64,000 nucleotides of DNA from Lachnospiraceae bacterium (GCA_030524635.1 JAUNGG010000011.1:16270-80269); one strand, 5' to 3'; positions 26,785 through 39,166 are shown, counted from the stretch's first letter. Translations and numbers: made by a program. Notes: generated by a model not told the origin, from the sequence alone.

Positions 26785-27609
26785 ATGAATAAATGTGTAG
26801 AACGTTTATACAACGGTATTATCAAAGAAAACCCGACCTTCGTCCTGATGTTAGGTATGTGTCCGACCCTGGCTGTTACCACGACGGCAATCAACGGTGT
26901 GGGTATGGGACTGTCCACGACGGCGGTTCTGGTGTTCTCTAACTTAATTATCTCCGCTTTGCGGAAGATTATTCCGGATCGTGTTCGTATTCCGGCTTAC
27001 ATTGTAATCGTAGCATCTCTGGTTACCATCGTTCAGCTGCTTCTGCAGGCATATATCCCAAGCCTGTATGAATCTCTGGGTATCTACATCCCGCTGATCG
27101 TAGTTAACTGTATCATCCTGGGCCGTGCTGAGGCTTATGCGGCAAAGAACGGCGTGGTAGAATCTGCATTTGACGGTATCGGTATGGGACTTGGCTTCAC
27201 CGTAGGCTTGACCTGTATCGCAATCTTCCGTGAGATCCTTGGCGGCGGTGCTGTATTCGGCATGGAATTTATCCCGGAGGATTTCCGCATCACCATCTTC
27301 GGTCTGGCTCCTGGTGCATTCTTTGTACTGGCAGGTCTGACTGCACTGCAGAATAAGTTCAAGGCTCCATCTGCAACCAACGGCTCTGCTCCAAAGTCTG
27401 CTCTGGCATGCGGCGGCAACTGTGCAAGCTGCAGCGGCTCTGCATGTGCATCCAACCATGAAGCTCTGGATAAGATTCGGAAGGAGCAGGAGGCTAAGGC
27501 AGCAGAGGCAAAGAAGGCAGCTGCTTTAAAGGCGGCAGAGGCGAAAAAAGCAGCAGAAGCAAAGAAGGCTGCTGAGGCAGCTGCTGCTGCAAAGAAAGCT
27601 GGAGAATAG
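26785..27609 (+). CDS. rnfE: Rnf complex subunit E with Cys-rich and Ala/Lys-rich C-terminal tail
   Basis: The first ~205 residues are a normal RnfE with six membrane helices (KENPTFVLMLGMCPTLAVTT; VVNCIILGRAEAYAAKNG). After the last helix come about 65 extra residues: a short Cys cluster (CGGNCASCSGSACAS) and then repeated AEAKKA units rich in Ala, Lys and Glu, a likely long helix or coiled coil. Typical RnfE ends soon after the last helix. ATG 26785 was chosen because of GGAGGTGGG upstream. Confidence 0.9.
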   Translation: MNKCVERLYNGIIKENPTFVLMLGMCPTLAVTTTAINGVGMGLSTTAVLVFSNLIISALRKIIPDRVRIPAYIVIVASLVTIVQLLLQAYIPSLYESLGIYIPLIVVNCIILGRAEAYAAKNGVVESAFDGIGMGLGFTVGLTCIAIFREILGGGAVFGMEFIPEDFRITIFGLAPGAFFVLAGLTALQNKFKAPSATNGSAPKSALACGGNCASCSGSACASNHEALDKIRKEQEAKAAEAKKAAALKAAEAKKAAEAKKAAEAAAAAKKAGE

Positions 27610-27623
27610 GAGGGACCAGGTAG

Positions 27624-28199
27624 ATGAAAGAGTTAATTTTAATTATTGTAGGATCTGCTCTGGTAAATAACATTATCCTGAGCCAGTTCCAGGGTCTGTG
27701 CCCATTCCTTGGCGTTTCCAAGAAGGTAGATACCTCCATCGGTATGGGCGGAGCCGTAATCTTCGTTATCACATTGGCATGTATCGCTACGAACCTGGTT
27801 TACTCCTTCGTGCTGGTTCCCCTGCACTTAGAGTACTTACAGACGATTGCCTTCATTCTGGTAATCGCAGCTCTGGTTCAGTTCGTAGAGATGTTCTTAA
27901 AGAAGAACGTGCCTTCCCTTTATCAGGCGCTGGGCGTATTCCTGCCTCTGATCACCACCAACTGTGCCGTATTAGGTGCTGCACTGACCAATGTTCAGAA
28001 GGGCTACAATTTCATTTACAGCGTGGCAAATGGAATCGGTACTGCAGTTGGTTTTACCATCGCGATCGTATTACTGGCAAGTATTCGTGAGAGCATTGAG
28101 GACAATGACATTCCATTTAACTTTCAGGGGTCACCAATCGTTTTGATCACCTCCGGTCTGATGGCAATTGCGTTCTTAGGCTTCTCAGGTTTGATTTAA
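27624..28199 (+). CDS. rnfA: Rnf complex subunit A
   Basis: A 191-residue polytopic membrane protein homologous to RnfE (NNIILSQFQGLCPFLGVSKKVDTSIGMG; LPLITTNCAVLGAAL). RnfA and RnfE form a pseudo-symmetric pair that holds a membrane 2Fe-2S centre through conserved Cys near residue 25 and 110 (CPFLG, NCAVLG), both present. It lies 14 bases after rnfE behind AGGAGGG. Confidence 0.94.
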   Translation: MKELILIIVGSALVNNIILSQFQGLCPFLGVSKKVDTSIGMGGAVIFVITLACIATNLVYSFVLVPLHLEYLQTIAFILVIAALVQFVEMFLKKNVPSLYQALGVFLPLITTNCAVLGAALTNVQKGYNFIYSVANGIGTAVGFTIAIVLLASIRESIEDNDIPFNFQGSPIVLITSGLMAIAFLGFSGLI

Positions 28200-28217
28200 T
28201 TAGGGAGGAAGATGACT

Positions 28218-29003
28218 ATGACAGGATTGCTGTTAGCGGCGGTCATCATCGGTGCAATCGGTATTATTATCGGTGTGCTCCTGGGGATTGCCAGTGAAGC
28301 GTTTAAAGTTGAAGTTGATGAAAAAGAAATCCTGGTTCGTGCTGAGCTGCCTGGCAATAACTGCGGCGGCTGCGGCTTTCCGGGATGTGACGGTCTGGCG
28401 GCTGCCATCGCTGCAGGAACGGCTCCGGTTAATGGATGTCCGGTAGGCGGCGCTGCAGTAGCAGACAAGATTGCCGCCATCATGGGCGTAGAGAGCGGAA
28501 GCTCCGACAAGATGGTTGCATTTGTAAAGTGTAAAGGTACCTGCGATAAGACCAGAGTACAGTACAACTACTTCGGTATCGATGACTGCAGCAAGGTAGC
28601 GGTAGTTCCAGGTGCAGGTGAGAAGGCTTGTGCTTACGGATGTATGGGCTACGGAAGCTGTGTGAAGGCATGCCAGTTTGACGCCATTCATGTAGTGGAC
28701 GGCGTGGCAGTGGTTGACAAGGAGAAGTGTGTAGCCTGCGGCAAGTGCGTGGCTACCTGTCCAAACCATCTGATCGAGTTAGTTCCTTACAAGGCACAGC
28801 ATCTGGTACAGTGCTCCTCCCACGATAAGGGCAAGGACGTTAAGGCGAAGTGCGACAGCGGATGTATCGCATGTACCCTGTGTACCAAGCAGTGCGAGGT
28901 TGGCGCGATCCATATGGATAACAACGTAGCTGTAATTGATTACAGTCTGTGCACCAACTGCGGCAAGTGCGCCGCCAAGTGCCCGGCAAAGGTAATCAAG
29001 TAG
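28218..29003 (+). CDS. rnfB: Rnf complex subunit B (ferredoxin-like, multiple Fe-S clusters)
   Basis: About 261 residues: an N-terminal membrane helix, then the RnfB-type cluster motif NNCGGCGFPGCDGLAAA, a linking Cys set (CKGTCDK, CAYGCMGYGSCVKAC), and ferredoxin 4Fe-4S motifs CVACGKCVATCP, CIACTLCTKQC and CTNCGKCAAKCP. It is the entry point for electrons from ferredoxin. ATG 28218 has better spacing from GGGAGG than the in-frame ATG at 28212. The last gene of the rnf operon. Confidence 0.93.
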   Translation: MTGLLLAAVIIGAIGIIIGVLLGIASEAFKVEVDEKEILVRAELPGNNCGGCGFPGCDGLAAAIAAGTAPVNGCPVGGAAVADKIAAIMGVESGSSDKMVAFVKCKGTCDKTRVQYNYFGIDDCSKVAVVPGAGEKACAYGCMGYGSCVKACQFDAIHVVDGVAVVDKEKCVACGKCVATCPNHLIELVPYKAQHLVQCSSHDKGKDVKAKCDSGCIACTLCTKQCEVGAIHMDNNVAVIDYSLCTNCGKCAAKCPAKVIK

Positions 29004-29100
29004 GGAATCTGATCCGGAATGAAAGAATTGTTCCTTTCCTTTTATTTCCTAAACAATAGGATATAAGGATTGATATTTTTCCTTTGCTTCAGAAACAACA

Positions 29101-29152
29101 AAAAGGTACTGTTCTGTTGTCAAAATCGACAATTGAACGGTACCTTTTATAT
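29101..29152 (+). terminator. Terminator of the rnf operon
   Basis: AAAAGGTACTGTTC pairs fully (one T-G) with GAACGGTACCTTTT, with an inner TTGTC/GACAA stem and the loop AAAATC. TTTTATATAT follows the stem. Confidence 0.75.
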
Positions 29153-29189
29153 ATGGATGTTAATTTGTCCTTAGCCCAATATGCGTCGA

Positions 29190-29691
29190 ATGACATCCTA
29201 TTTGAATCAAGCAAAGCCCAGGAGCGCGGAGGAAATCGTGCGTTTCGTGGAGGAGAATACAGAGGCGGAGATTGTGGCAGAGGAACGAGAGATAAGATAA
29301 AGCAGAATTTGGAATTATTGATTGTATCGAACCAGATAAGGATTATTCGAAATATGAGCCGGAGAAGTATAACTGTATCAGTATTAATGACTGCTATTTT
29401 GACGACTGGTGGCCTAAATTATCTGTGATGAAAACATATTTTCACAGTTTGAGTTGTCCGGCATCTGGCTTGGCCAGATATGGTGTTACGCTGATTCCGC
29501 CGGAATCGCTGTTATGGAATATAGAAATGGATACAGGGGCAATTTTGCCGGCTTTTTCATTTATTGCGCTTTCCATACCAGAGACACCGTCTTTTTACAT
29601 TATCAAGGATATCCAGTTTGCGGGTATTGGAAAGGCTAAATGCTCCAAAGTGATGAGAATCATCCCGTCTTTATTAATTGGAGCATTTTAG
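29190..29691 (+). pseudogene. Degraded gene remnant after rnf
   Basis: Two protein-like pieces lie in different frames. Frame one gives MTSYLNQAKPRSAEEIVRFV... to a stop at 29300. The second, open from 29296, gives DCIEPDKDYSKYEPEKYNC, DDWWPKLSVMKTYFHS and LARYGVTLIPPES. The second part then loses protein character, and alternate frames take over the plausible sequence (AVMEYRNGYRGNFAGFF), as after a frameshift. It looks like a broken gene of 150 or more residues. I do not recognise the family. Confidence 0.45.
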
Positions 29692-30510
29692 TTATTTTAC
29701 CTGGATGCAGATCTGCATTAGTTGTTGGTATGGATCCTTTGAGGCAATTTCGTCAATCAGACGGGTTTCATAAGCATGACCGGAGATTTCAAGATTCTGT
29801 TCCTGGATGTATTGTAATAGCTCTTTGTAGAGAGGTTCCGTATCCCCAAAACTGCCATGACCGCACACAGATACATAGTTTCCTTCGGGCATACAGGCAT
29901 TTGCATATTTTTTATCTCCGACATGGCAGATGATATGGCCGGCAATGTCTGTCTGACCCTCACATAAATATTTCTGGTCAACAAGAAAGCCTTCGGGATA
30001 ACCTAAGGCGATTCCGCGTTCTTTGCATTTCATGTAAAACCCAACCCATTCTTCATCATACACATCATCTTTTTTCTTTTCTATAGGATCGCTGATGAAA
30101 ATTGGCTGTTCTGTCTGATGGATCCATGTGACGTTCGTATGGGATTGCAGGAGACCTTGTTTTAGTTTCTGTAGCTTGGAGTTCAGCATATCCTGAGTTC
30201 CGCGAAGCTGGTCGATTTTGCTGGTAATTAATTTATCTTGTGTTTCTAATAGAGTCACTGCGTCCATAGGTGAGCAGGTTTTCATATATTCTTTGATTTG
30301 ATTCAACGGTGTCCCCAGTTCTTTTAGAATCGTTATAGCAAAAATAAAATAGATCTGAGAATGTGAATAATACCGGTACCCATTTTCAGCAGTATATTCG
30401 GGAGAAAAAAGTCCGATATTGTCATAAAAAATGAGCGCTTTCCGGCTGATTTCCGAAATCTTTGAAAATTCGCTTATGGTAAGATAACGCTTTTTTCCTT
30501 CATGTTTCAT
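29692..30510 (-). CDS. MerR family transcriptional regulator with GyrI-like effector domain
   Basis: This 272-residue protein begins with a MerR winged helix (LTISEFSKISEISRKALIFYDNIGLFSPEY, then NGYRYYSHSQIYF). A dimerisation coiled coil covers about 85-125. The C-terminal ~140 residues resemble the GyrI/BmrR-type small-molecule-binding domain (NYVSVCGHGSFGDTEPLYKELLQYIQEQ). Such proteins activate efflux genes on binding drugs by untwisting promoters with 19-bp spacers. Exactly such a promoter lies 47 bases upstream on the other strand (30557), and a near copy precedes the MATE operon at 42237. Confidence 0.87.
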   Translation of the reverse strand: MKHEGKKRYLTISEFSKISEISRKALIFYDNIGLFSPEYTAENGYRYYSHSQIYFIFAITILKELGTPLNQIKEYMKTCSPMDAVTLLETQDKLITSKIDQLRGTQDMLNSKLQKLKQGLLQSHTNVTWIHQTEQPIFISDPIEKKKDDVYDEEWVGFYMKCKERGIALGYPEGFLVDQKYLCEGQTDIAGHIICHVGDKKYANACMPEGNYVSVCGHGSFGDTEPLYKELLQYIQEQNLEISGHAYETRLIDEIASKDPYQQLMQICIQVK

Positions 30511-30556
30511 ACTGATTTATCCTTTTGGTTATTTAAACAAAAAAGTCAAAAAACTA

Positions 30557-30587
30557 TTGACTGTCAAGTTACTATACACTTTATACT
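30557..30587 (+). promoter_or_regulatory. MerR-type promoter with 19-bp spacer
   Basis: TTGACT (30557-30562) and TATACT (30582-30587) are 19 bases apart, the over-long spacing used by MerR activators. The spacer holds AAGT-N8-ACTT as a dyad. It points toward the PTS genes. The core TTGACTGTCAAG-nn-ACTATACACT recurs at 42237. Confidence 0.6.
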
Positions 30588-30706
30588 GTGACTAACATTA
30601 AGTTAAATGTAATTTTGGAGATTGTCAAGTGGAAAAACAAAATTTCCGTTTTTTAGAAGTGGTGGCCAGAATCATTTGTCTGGCTGCGTGTTTTTGTGCA
30701 TGAAAA

Positions 30707-30742
30707 TAAGTCTGTTGTCGGCATCTTTTGACAACAGACTTA
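30707..30742. promoter_or_regulatory. Perfect 13-bp hairpin in the bglP leader
   Basis: TAAGTCTGTTGTC and GACAACAGACTTA are exact complements around a 10-base loop. On the plus strand no T-run follows; on the minus strand TTATTTTC follows, so it terminates better leftward. A smaller GCCAGA/TCTGGC stem lies at 30664-30683. It may be an anti-terminator target for the PTS operon, or a terminator guarding merR. Confidence 0.45.
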
Positions 30743-30745
30743 TGA

Positions 30746-34163
<3,418 letters not shown>

Positions 34164-34196
34164 TCAAAAACAGGGGAGTTTATGATAAAAGAGCGG

Positions 34197-34238
34197 AAAG
34201 GGAGTTTCTTCGATAAGGGTTGAAGAAACTCCCTTTTT
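34197..34238 (+). terminator. Intrinsic terminator of the beta-glucoside operon
   Basis: A perfect 15-bp stem AAAGGGAGTTTCTTC / GAAGAAACTCCCTTT with a 10-base loop, running into TTTTT. It separates the PTS pair from the catabolic cluster downstream. Confidence 0.88.
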
Positions 34239-34319
34239 GAAAAAATAAATAAAAAAATATGGACAAAGATTTATTTTTACAACAAAATAACGGAATATGA
34301 CAAGTTTAAACCAGAAAAG

Positions 34320-34347
34320 TTCAAGAAATCATCTCCATTATTATGAT
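34320..34347 (+). promoter_or_regulatory. Possible promoter of the amidohydrolase-transporter genes
   Basis: TTCAAG (34320-34325) and TATGAT (34342-34347) are 16 bases apart. The -35 match is weak, consistent with dependence on an activator such as the nearby AraC protein, but the call is tentative. Confidence 0.3.
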
Positions 34348-34407
34348 AATATTTGTGCATAAGTTAATGAAGCCGGCTGAAATAAAAATAAAAAGGAGAA
34401 ATAAAGT

Positions 34408-35415
34408 ATGAAGTCAATTGATGTTTTCTGTCATTTGATGCCAAAGAAATACGCAGAATTGGCGATGAAAGAGTCACCTAACAGATCCCATATGTTTGTG
34501 AGGGCGTTGAAAACACAGGCGATGTCCGATATGGACTATCGTGCGGAGGTGCTGAAGCAGTTTCCGGGTTATAAGCAGATTCCGAACATTGTATCTCCGC
34601 CGGTAGAGGCTTTTGTAGGGCCGGATAAGTCGCCGAAGATTGCTGCCATCGGCAATGATGAAATTAAGGAGATTACAGAAAAGTATCCGGAATACTATGA
34701 AGGATTTATTGCCGGAATTCCGTTTAACAATGTTCCTGCATCTGTTGATGAGATTAAGCGCTGTAAGGCGATGGGTGCAAAAGGTGTTCAGATTTATACC
34801 AATATGAATGGGGAAGCAATCGATCAAGAGAAATTCTGGCCTATTTATGAGATTTGCGAGAAATTGGAATTACCGATCCTGATTCATCCGGTAGGCGGAC
34901 AGATGACCCCGGAGTATCCGACGGAGGAGCGCTCGAAGTATGAACTGTGGTTCTTGATCGGTTGGCCATACCAGACGACAGTTGCTATGTGCAGACTGGC
35001 ATTTGCAGGAATTTTTGAAGATTTCCCGAATCTGAAAATTGTGACACACCATGTGGGCGCTATGATTCCCATGCTGGAGGGACGGATTGGAAATGGCCTT
35101 AAGATGTACGGAGGAAGGACTGCTCCTGAACTGAAAGAAGCCCTGACAAAGACAAAGATGAAGGGAGATCCGCTGGATACCTTTAAGAAATTTTATGCGG
35201 ATACTGCATCCTTTGGTTCCACGTCTGCGATTCGGGCAGGGATTGATTTCTTTGGAAAAGACCATATTCTGTTTGCATCCGATATGCCATTTGACCCGGA
35301 AAAGGGACCAGGGTATATTGATCGTACATTGAAATGTATTGATCAGCTGCAGCTTTCCGAGGAAGACCAGGCAGCAATTCTTTATGGCAATGCTCAGCGG
35401 CTTTTCCACGTTTAG
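34408..35415 (+). CDS. Amidohydrolase-2 family protein (ACMSD/decarboxylase/lactonase-like)
   Basis: This 335-residue TIM-barrel protein has GVQIYTNMNGEAID, LPILIHPVGG (metal His), KIVTHHVGAMIPM (second His) and ILFASDMPFDPE (metal Asp), the pattern of the amidohydrolase-2 family. That group includes aminocarboxymuconate semialdehyde decarboxylase, resorcylate decarboxylase and LigI-type lactonases. The usual N-terminal H-x-H is D-V-F-C-H, so the first His is replaced and metal binding may differ. AAAAGGAG precedes the ATG. Ten bases separate it from a transporter TTG-open frame, so both are probably one transcript. Substrate unknown. Confidence 0.8.
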   Translation: MKSIDVFCHLMPKKYAELAMKESPNRSHMFVRALKTQAMSDMDYRAEVLKQFPGYKQIPNIVSPPVEAFVGPDKSPKIAAIGNDEIKEITEKYPEYYEGFIAGIPFNNVPASVDEIKRCKAMGAKGVQIYTNMNGEAIDQEKFWPIYEICEKLELPILIHPVGGQMTPEYPTEERSKYELWFLIGWPYQTTVAMCRLAFAGIFEDFPNLKIVTHHVGAMIPMLEGRIGNGLKMYGGRTAPELKEALTKTKMKGDPLDTFKKFYADTASFGSTSAIRAGIDFFGKDHILFASDMPFDPEKGPGYIDRTLKCIDQLQLSEEDQAAILYGNAQRLFHV

Positions 35416-35442
35416 CAGCCATTATTGGGGAGGGTATTCTAT

Positions 35443-36813
35443 ATGATGAAATTGGTGGTTTCCACATTAACGAATCAATTTTTCTTAATGTTCCTCGCAA
35501 TCGCAACCGGGCTTTTAATTGGAAAGATTAAAATAAAAAGTTTTTCTCTGGGAGTTTCCGGCGGTATCTTTACCGGGATTGTGATCGGTTACATTGCTAC
35601 TAATTGGGCACATGGTGTGGCAGAGGGAGGACTTGGATTTTCAGATGCAAAGCGGATTCTGTCTACCGGCGTAGTGGCACAGGCATTTTTCACTTTCTTC
35701 CTGCTTCTGTTCCTGGTTTCCATCGGAATGAAGGTTGGAAGCAGTATCGGATCGATTTTTAAACGGTATGGGATGAAATTTGTGGTAATCGGCGTGTCGA
35801 TCCCTGTAGTATCCATGATTGTTGCATGTGTTATGTATGCAACTGTGCTGTCTTCGAATAAATCCATCACACCCAATGAGACGATCGGCATGTTTGCGGG
35901 AGCCATGACTTCTACACCGGGATATGGAACGGCGCTGGACGCATCCAGCCATGTTGACTATGCAAAAATCTATCAGGAAGCGTCAGCAGAAAAGAAGAAT
36001 GAAATGCTCCTGAAGATTGATGCATCCGGTGCTTTGACGGCAGATAATACGTCGGAGCTTAGTGAAGAGCAGATTGCGGCATATAAGGAGGCGGCGTCTT
36101 CTGCAATCAGTCTGGGATATACGGTTGCATTCCCAATCGGGGTGCTGGTGATTGTGGTGATGATCTCGCTTCTTCCGAAAGTATTCGGCATTGATATGGA
36201 GAAGGAAAAAGAAAAGTATCAGCTGGAACTGAATGCGATTGCCGATTCCGGAAAGAAAATCAAAGAACAGCCCATTAACTTTATGGTAATTGCATTTGTT
36301 ACGGTAATCGGTATTATTGTAGGAAACATTACGATTCCTCTGGGAAGTTTTGGAAGCTTTTCTTTGGGAGCGGCAGGCGGAGTACTCCTGGCTGCACTGA
36401 TATTGAGTTATATCGGGCAGATTGGGCCGGTTAATTTCCGGATGGACTCCAAATCACTTGGAATCATGTATCAGATGGGACTGATATTCTTTATGGCAGT
36501 GGTCGGCCTTCGATATGGATATGATGTGGTTACATCCCTGATGGGATCCGGGCTGGCTCTTGCAGTGGCAGCGATTTTTGTAGAGGGAATTGCAGTTTTG
36601 GTAAGCTTCCTTATCGGTCATAAGATCTTTAAATTAAACTGGCTGATTTTGAGCGGTGCAATAGCCGGAGGATGTACGTCAGCGCCGGGACTGGGAGCAG
36701 CAATCAGCTCTACCGATTCGGAAGAACCTACGGCAGGCTATGGAGCTGCGCAGCCCTTTGCAATTCTTGCTAATGTGCTGCTGGCAACCATATTCTTCAG
36801 CTTCATGCTCTAA
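35443..36813 (+). CDS. AspT/YidE-like membrane transporter
   Basis: A 456-residue protein with about eleven membrane helices in two similar halves. AMTSTPGYGTALDA in the first half and AIAGGCTSAPGLGAAISS in the second are the duplicated signature of the aspartate:alanine exchanger family. The soluble RCK/TrkA-C domains that sit between halves in AspT are missing; a shorter charged loop (about residues 175-225) takes their place. Probably an exchanger or symporter for a carboxylate linked to the preceding amidohydrolase. ATG 35443 follows GGGGAGGG by eight bases; 35446 is an alternative. Confidence 0.8.
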   Translation: MMKLVVSTLTNQFFLMFLAIATGLLIGKIKIKSFSLGVSGGIFTGIVIGYIATNWAHGVAEGGLGFSDAKRILSTGVVAQAFFTFFLLLFLVSIGMKVGSSIGSIFKRYGMKFVVIGVSIPVVSMIVACVMYATVLSSNKSITPNETIGMFAGAMTSTPGYGTALDASSHVDYAKIYQEASAEKKNEMLLKIDASGALTADNTSELSEEQIAAYKEAASSAISLGYTVAFPIGVLVIVVMISLLPKVFGIDMEKEKEKYQLELNAIADSGKKIKEQPINFMVIAFVTVIGIIVGNITIPLGSFGSFSLGAAGGVLLAALILSYIGQIGPVNFRMDSKSLGIMYQMGLIFFMAVVGLRYGYDVVTSLMGSGLALAVAAIFVEGIAVLVSFLIGHKIFKLNWLILSGAIAGGCTSAPGLGAAISSTDSEEPTAGYGAAQPFAILANVLLATIFFSFML

Positions 36814-36851
36814 GGTAATTTTGGTATGGCAGCAGTTATGTTACAATGGGC

Positions 36852-36871
36852 TTATCATAATAAAATGATAA
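36852..36871. promoter_or_regulatory. Palindrome upstream of the AraC gene
   Basis: TTATCAT and ATGATAA are exact complements around AATAAA. They sit just after a possible -10 (TACAAT, about 36842-36847) and before the AraC ribosome binding site, a suitable operator position. Confidence 0.4.
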
Positions 36872-36902
36872 CCGAGAACTGTACGGAGAGGGGACCGATT
36901 GT

Positions 36903-37736
36903 ATGAATGATTTCTGGATTGAACACCGTTATACAGCCAGTAACTATAAGCTGCCATATCATTATGAGAATACATATCAGATTGTGTTTTTGCTTGCCGG
37001 GAAAATATTGTATCAGGTAGGAGAAAAGGAGTATGAGGTTTCCAAAGGCGGGATGATTGTACTGAATACCCTGGAGGAACATACGTTGAAGGTTCTGGAA
37101 TATCCTTATGAACGTTATGTGATCCAGATCCGGCCGGATTTCTTTCAGCATGAGGTAAAGTATCCGGAGGTGATCGCAGTATTTATCAAACGCCCTGCAG
37201 ATTTCTCGCACCTGCTTACTGTGACAGAACCGATCTGGAATTACCTGTATGATGTAATTCTGGAAATGGAAAAGGAATATCTGACAAGAAAGAAATATTG
37301 GGAAATATATGTAGGGGCTGACCTGCGGAGAATGTTTATTACAATCTTCCGGGAATGTGCGGATGCACTGTCCATGGTAAAAGTCGGAAATGGAATTACG
37401 GTGGCTTACAATGTAATGAATTATTTAAACCATCACTTTACGGAGGATATCAATGTGGACAGCATTGCGGCGGCATTGTTTCTGAATCGGGATTACATAT
37501 CGCATGTGTTCAAGGATGAAACGGGATACAGCGTAATGGCATATGTGATTTCCCTGCGCATCAATCAGGCGAAGTTGCTTCTCGCAGAAACGGACCGGAG
37601 TGTTGCGGATATTGCAACCGAGTGCGGATATACAGATTTTTCATATTTTTCCAAGCAGTTTAAAAAACATACCAATATGTCGCCCAGCAAGTTCAGAAAG
37701 GATGCTTCACAGAAAAAGAAAGATGTTTTAGCTTAA
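36903..37736 (+). CDS. AraC family transcriptional regulator
   Basis: This 277-residue protein has an N-terminal cupin sensor domain (NYKLPYHYENTYQIVFLLAGKILYQVGEKEYEV, His-containing) and C-terminal double helix-turn-helix from about residue 170 (INVDSIAAALFLNRDYISHVFK and VADIATECGYTDFSYFSKQFKKHTNMSPSKFRK). GAGAGGGGACC precedes the ATG. It sits in the middle of the catabolic cluster, so it probably senses its substrate and controls the genes on either side (inference from position). Confidence 0.9.
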   Translation: MNDFWIEHRYTASNYKLPYHYENTYQIVFLLAGKILYQVGEKEYEVSKGGMIVLNTLEEHTLKVLEYPYERYVIQIRPDFFQHEVKYPEVIAVFIKRPADFSHLLTVTEPIWNYLYDVILEMEKEYLTRKKYWEIYVGADLRRMFITIFRECADALSMVKVGNGITVAYNVMNYLNHHFTEDINVDSIAAALFLNRDYISHVFKDETGYSVMAYVISLRINQAKLLLAETDRSVADIATECGYTDFSYFSKQFKKHTNMSPSKFRKDASQKKKDVLA

Positions 37737-37752
37737 AGGAGTCAGAAAATAT

Positions 37753-39108
37753 ATGGCACATGAAAAGTTTCATTATAGAAGTTTGGAAGAAGTGATGGCA
37801 GCAGCAGAAGCATGGAACCTGCATCTGCCGTTTGCAAAGGACACGAAGGTTCTGGCAGAGCCGCTGAAGGTAAGAAATTTATGTCTGCCGAACCGACTGG
37901 GAATCGCTCCCATGGAAGGGGCAGATTCCCTGCCGGATGGTTCACCATCTGACTATACGACCCGTCGTTATGTGAATGAAGCAATCGGCGGCAGCGCAGT
38001 AATCTGGTTTGAGGCGATTTCCATCGTGGAGGAAGGCCGTTCTTCAAAGACACAGCTGCTTCTGACAGAAGATAATCTGGAAAATTATAAGCGGTTTACG
38101 GAAGAGATTAAGGAAGCAGGGCGGAAGGCGAACGGGTTTGCACCGTATCTGATTATGCAGGCAAACCATAGCGGCCGCTATTCCAATCCGGACAATAAAC
38201 CGGCGCCGATGATTGCCTACCGGCATCCGGAGTTGGAGAAATATCGGGAAGCGGATGATTCCTGTATCGTTACGGATGATTATTTGAAGGGGCTGGAGGA
38301 GAAGTTTGGCGAAGCAGCGAAGCTGGCGAAGGCAGCGGGCTTCGATGCCGTTGATATCAAGTCTTGCCATGGATACCTGCTTGCGGAGCTTTCCTCTGCC
38401 TATACACGCCCCGGAATGTATGGAGGAAGCTATGAGAACCGCACCAGGCTCCTGAAAAATGGAATCCTGGCGGCGAAGGCTTATGAGGATGACCAGTTCA
38501 TGGTGACCTCTCGGTTGGGAATCTATGACGGATACCCGTATCCATATGGATTTGGTGTCAGTGAGGAAAGCGGCATGATCCCCGATTTGGCAGAACCAAT
38601 CCGTCTGGTAAAGGAACTGCATGAGCAGTATGGTATGGACATGATCGATCTTACTATGGGAAATCCCTATGCAACCACCCATGTGACCCGCCCCTATGAT
38701 GCCGGTAAGTATGTACCAGATGAGCATCCATTTGTGGGGCTTGACCGGATGATAAATGGAATTGGTGCAGTCAAGAAGGCTGTGCCTGGAATGGTGGTTT
38801 ATGGGTCCGCACCTACCTATTTAAGACAATATGCTGATTTGTTTACAGCCGGCGCAGTGGAAGAGGGACTGTGTGACGGTATGCTTTTTGGAAGAATGGC
38901 TTTCGCAGATCCGGATTTCGCCAATGAGATTGTGAAAGAAGGAAGAATTAACCCGAAGAGAGTGTGCATGACCTGCGGAAAGTGCGGCGATCTGATCCGG
39001 GCACATAAGCCTACCGGATGTGTCATTCGTGATTCTAAGACATTTATGCCGTTCTATAAAGAATTTGCTGAAACAAAAAGCTCTCTCCCGGCAAATTTCA
39101 GAGGATAA
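37753..39108 (+). CDS. NADH:flavin oxidoreductase, Old Yellow Enzyme family with Fe-S motif
   Basis: A 451-residue FMN enzyme. VRNLCLPNRLGIAPMEG is the OYE N-terminal strand, LIMQANHSGRYS and FDAVDIKSCHGYLLAEL the substrate/FMN region with His, and YENRTRLL the conserved loop. Near the C-terminus CMTCGKC (about 405-411) plus Cys in PTGCVIRD form a C-x2-C-x2-C-x11-C set fit for a 4Fe-4S cluster, as in dienoyl-CoA reductase-type members. The C-terminal FAD/NAD half of those larger enzymes is absent. It likely reduces or oxidises an enone-like ring bond. AAAGGAGTC is upstream; 16 bases after the AraC stop. Confidence 0.85.
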   Translation: MAHEKFHYRSLEEVMAAAEAWNLHLPFAKDTKVLAEPLKVRNLCLPNRLGIAPMEGADSLPDGSPSDYTTRRYVNEAIGGSAVIWFEAISIVEEGRSSKTQLLLTEDNLENYKRFTEEIKEAGRKANGFAPYLIMQANHSGRYSNPDNKPAPMIAYRHPELEKYREADDSCIVTDDYLKGLEEKFGEAAKLAKAAGFDAVDIKSCHGYLLAELSSAYTRPGMYGGSYENRTRLLKNGILAAKAYEDDQFMVTSRLGIYDGYPYPYGFGVSEESGMIPDLAEPIRLVKELHEQYGMDMIDLTMGNPYATTHVTRPYDAGKYVPDEHPFVGLDRMINGIGAVKKAVPGMVVYGSAPTYLRQYADLFTAGAVEEGLCDGMLFGRMAFADPDFANEIVKEGRINPKRVCMTCGKCGDLIRAHKPTGCVIRDSKTFMPFYKEFAETKSSLPANFRG

Positions 39109-39166
39109 AATCAGATCATTAAAACAGATAAGGAAAAGTGTGATTTATGGCAGTCCTATGAGGCTG

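Noticed and set aside
27135..27772. Minus-strand ORFs opposite rnfE and rnfA
   Set aside because: They mirror low-complexity Ala/Lys codons and conserved rnf genes, and have no ribosome binding sites.
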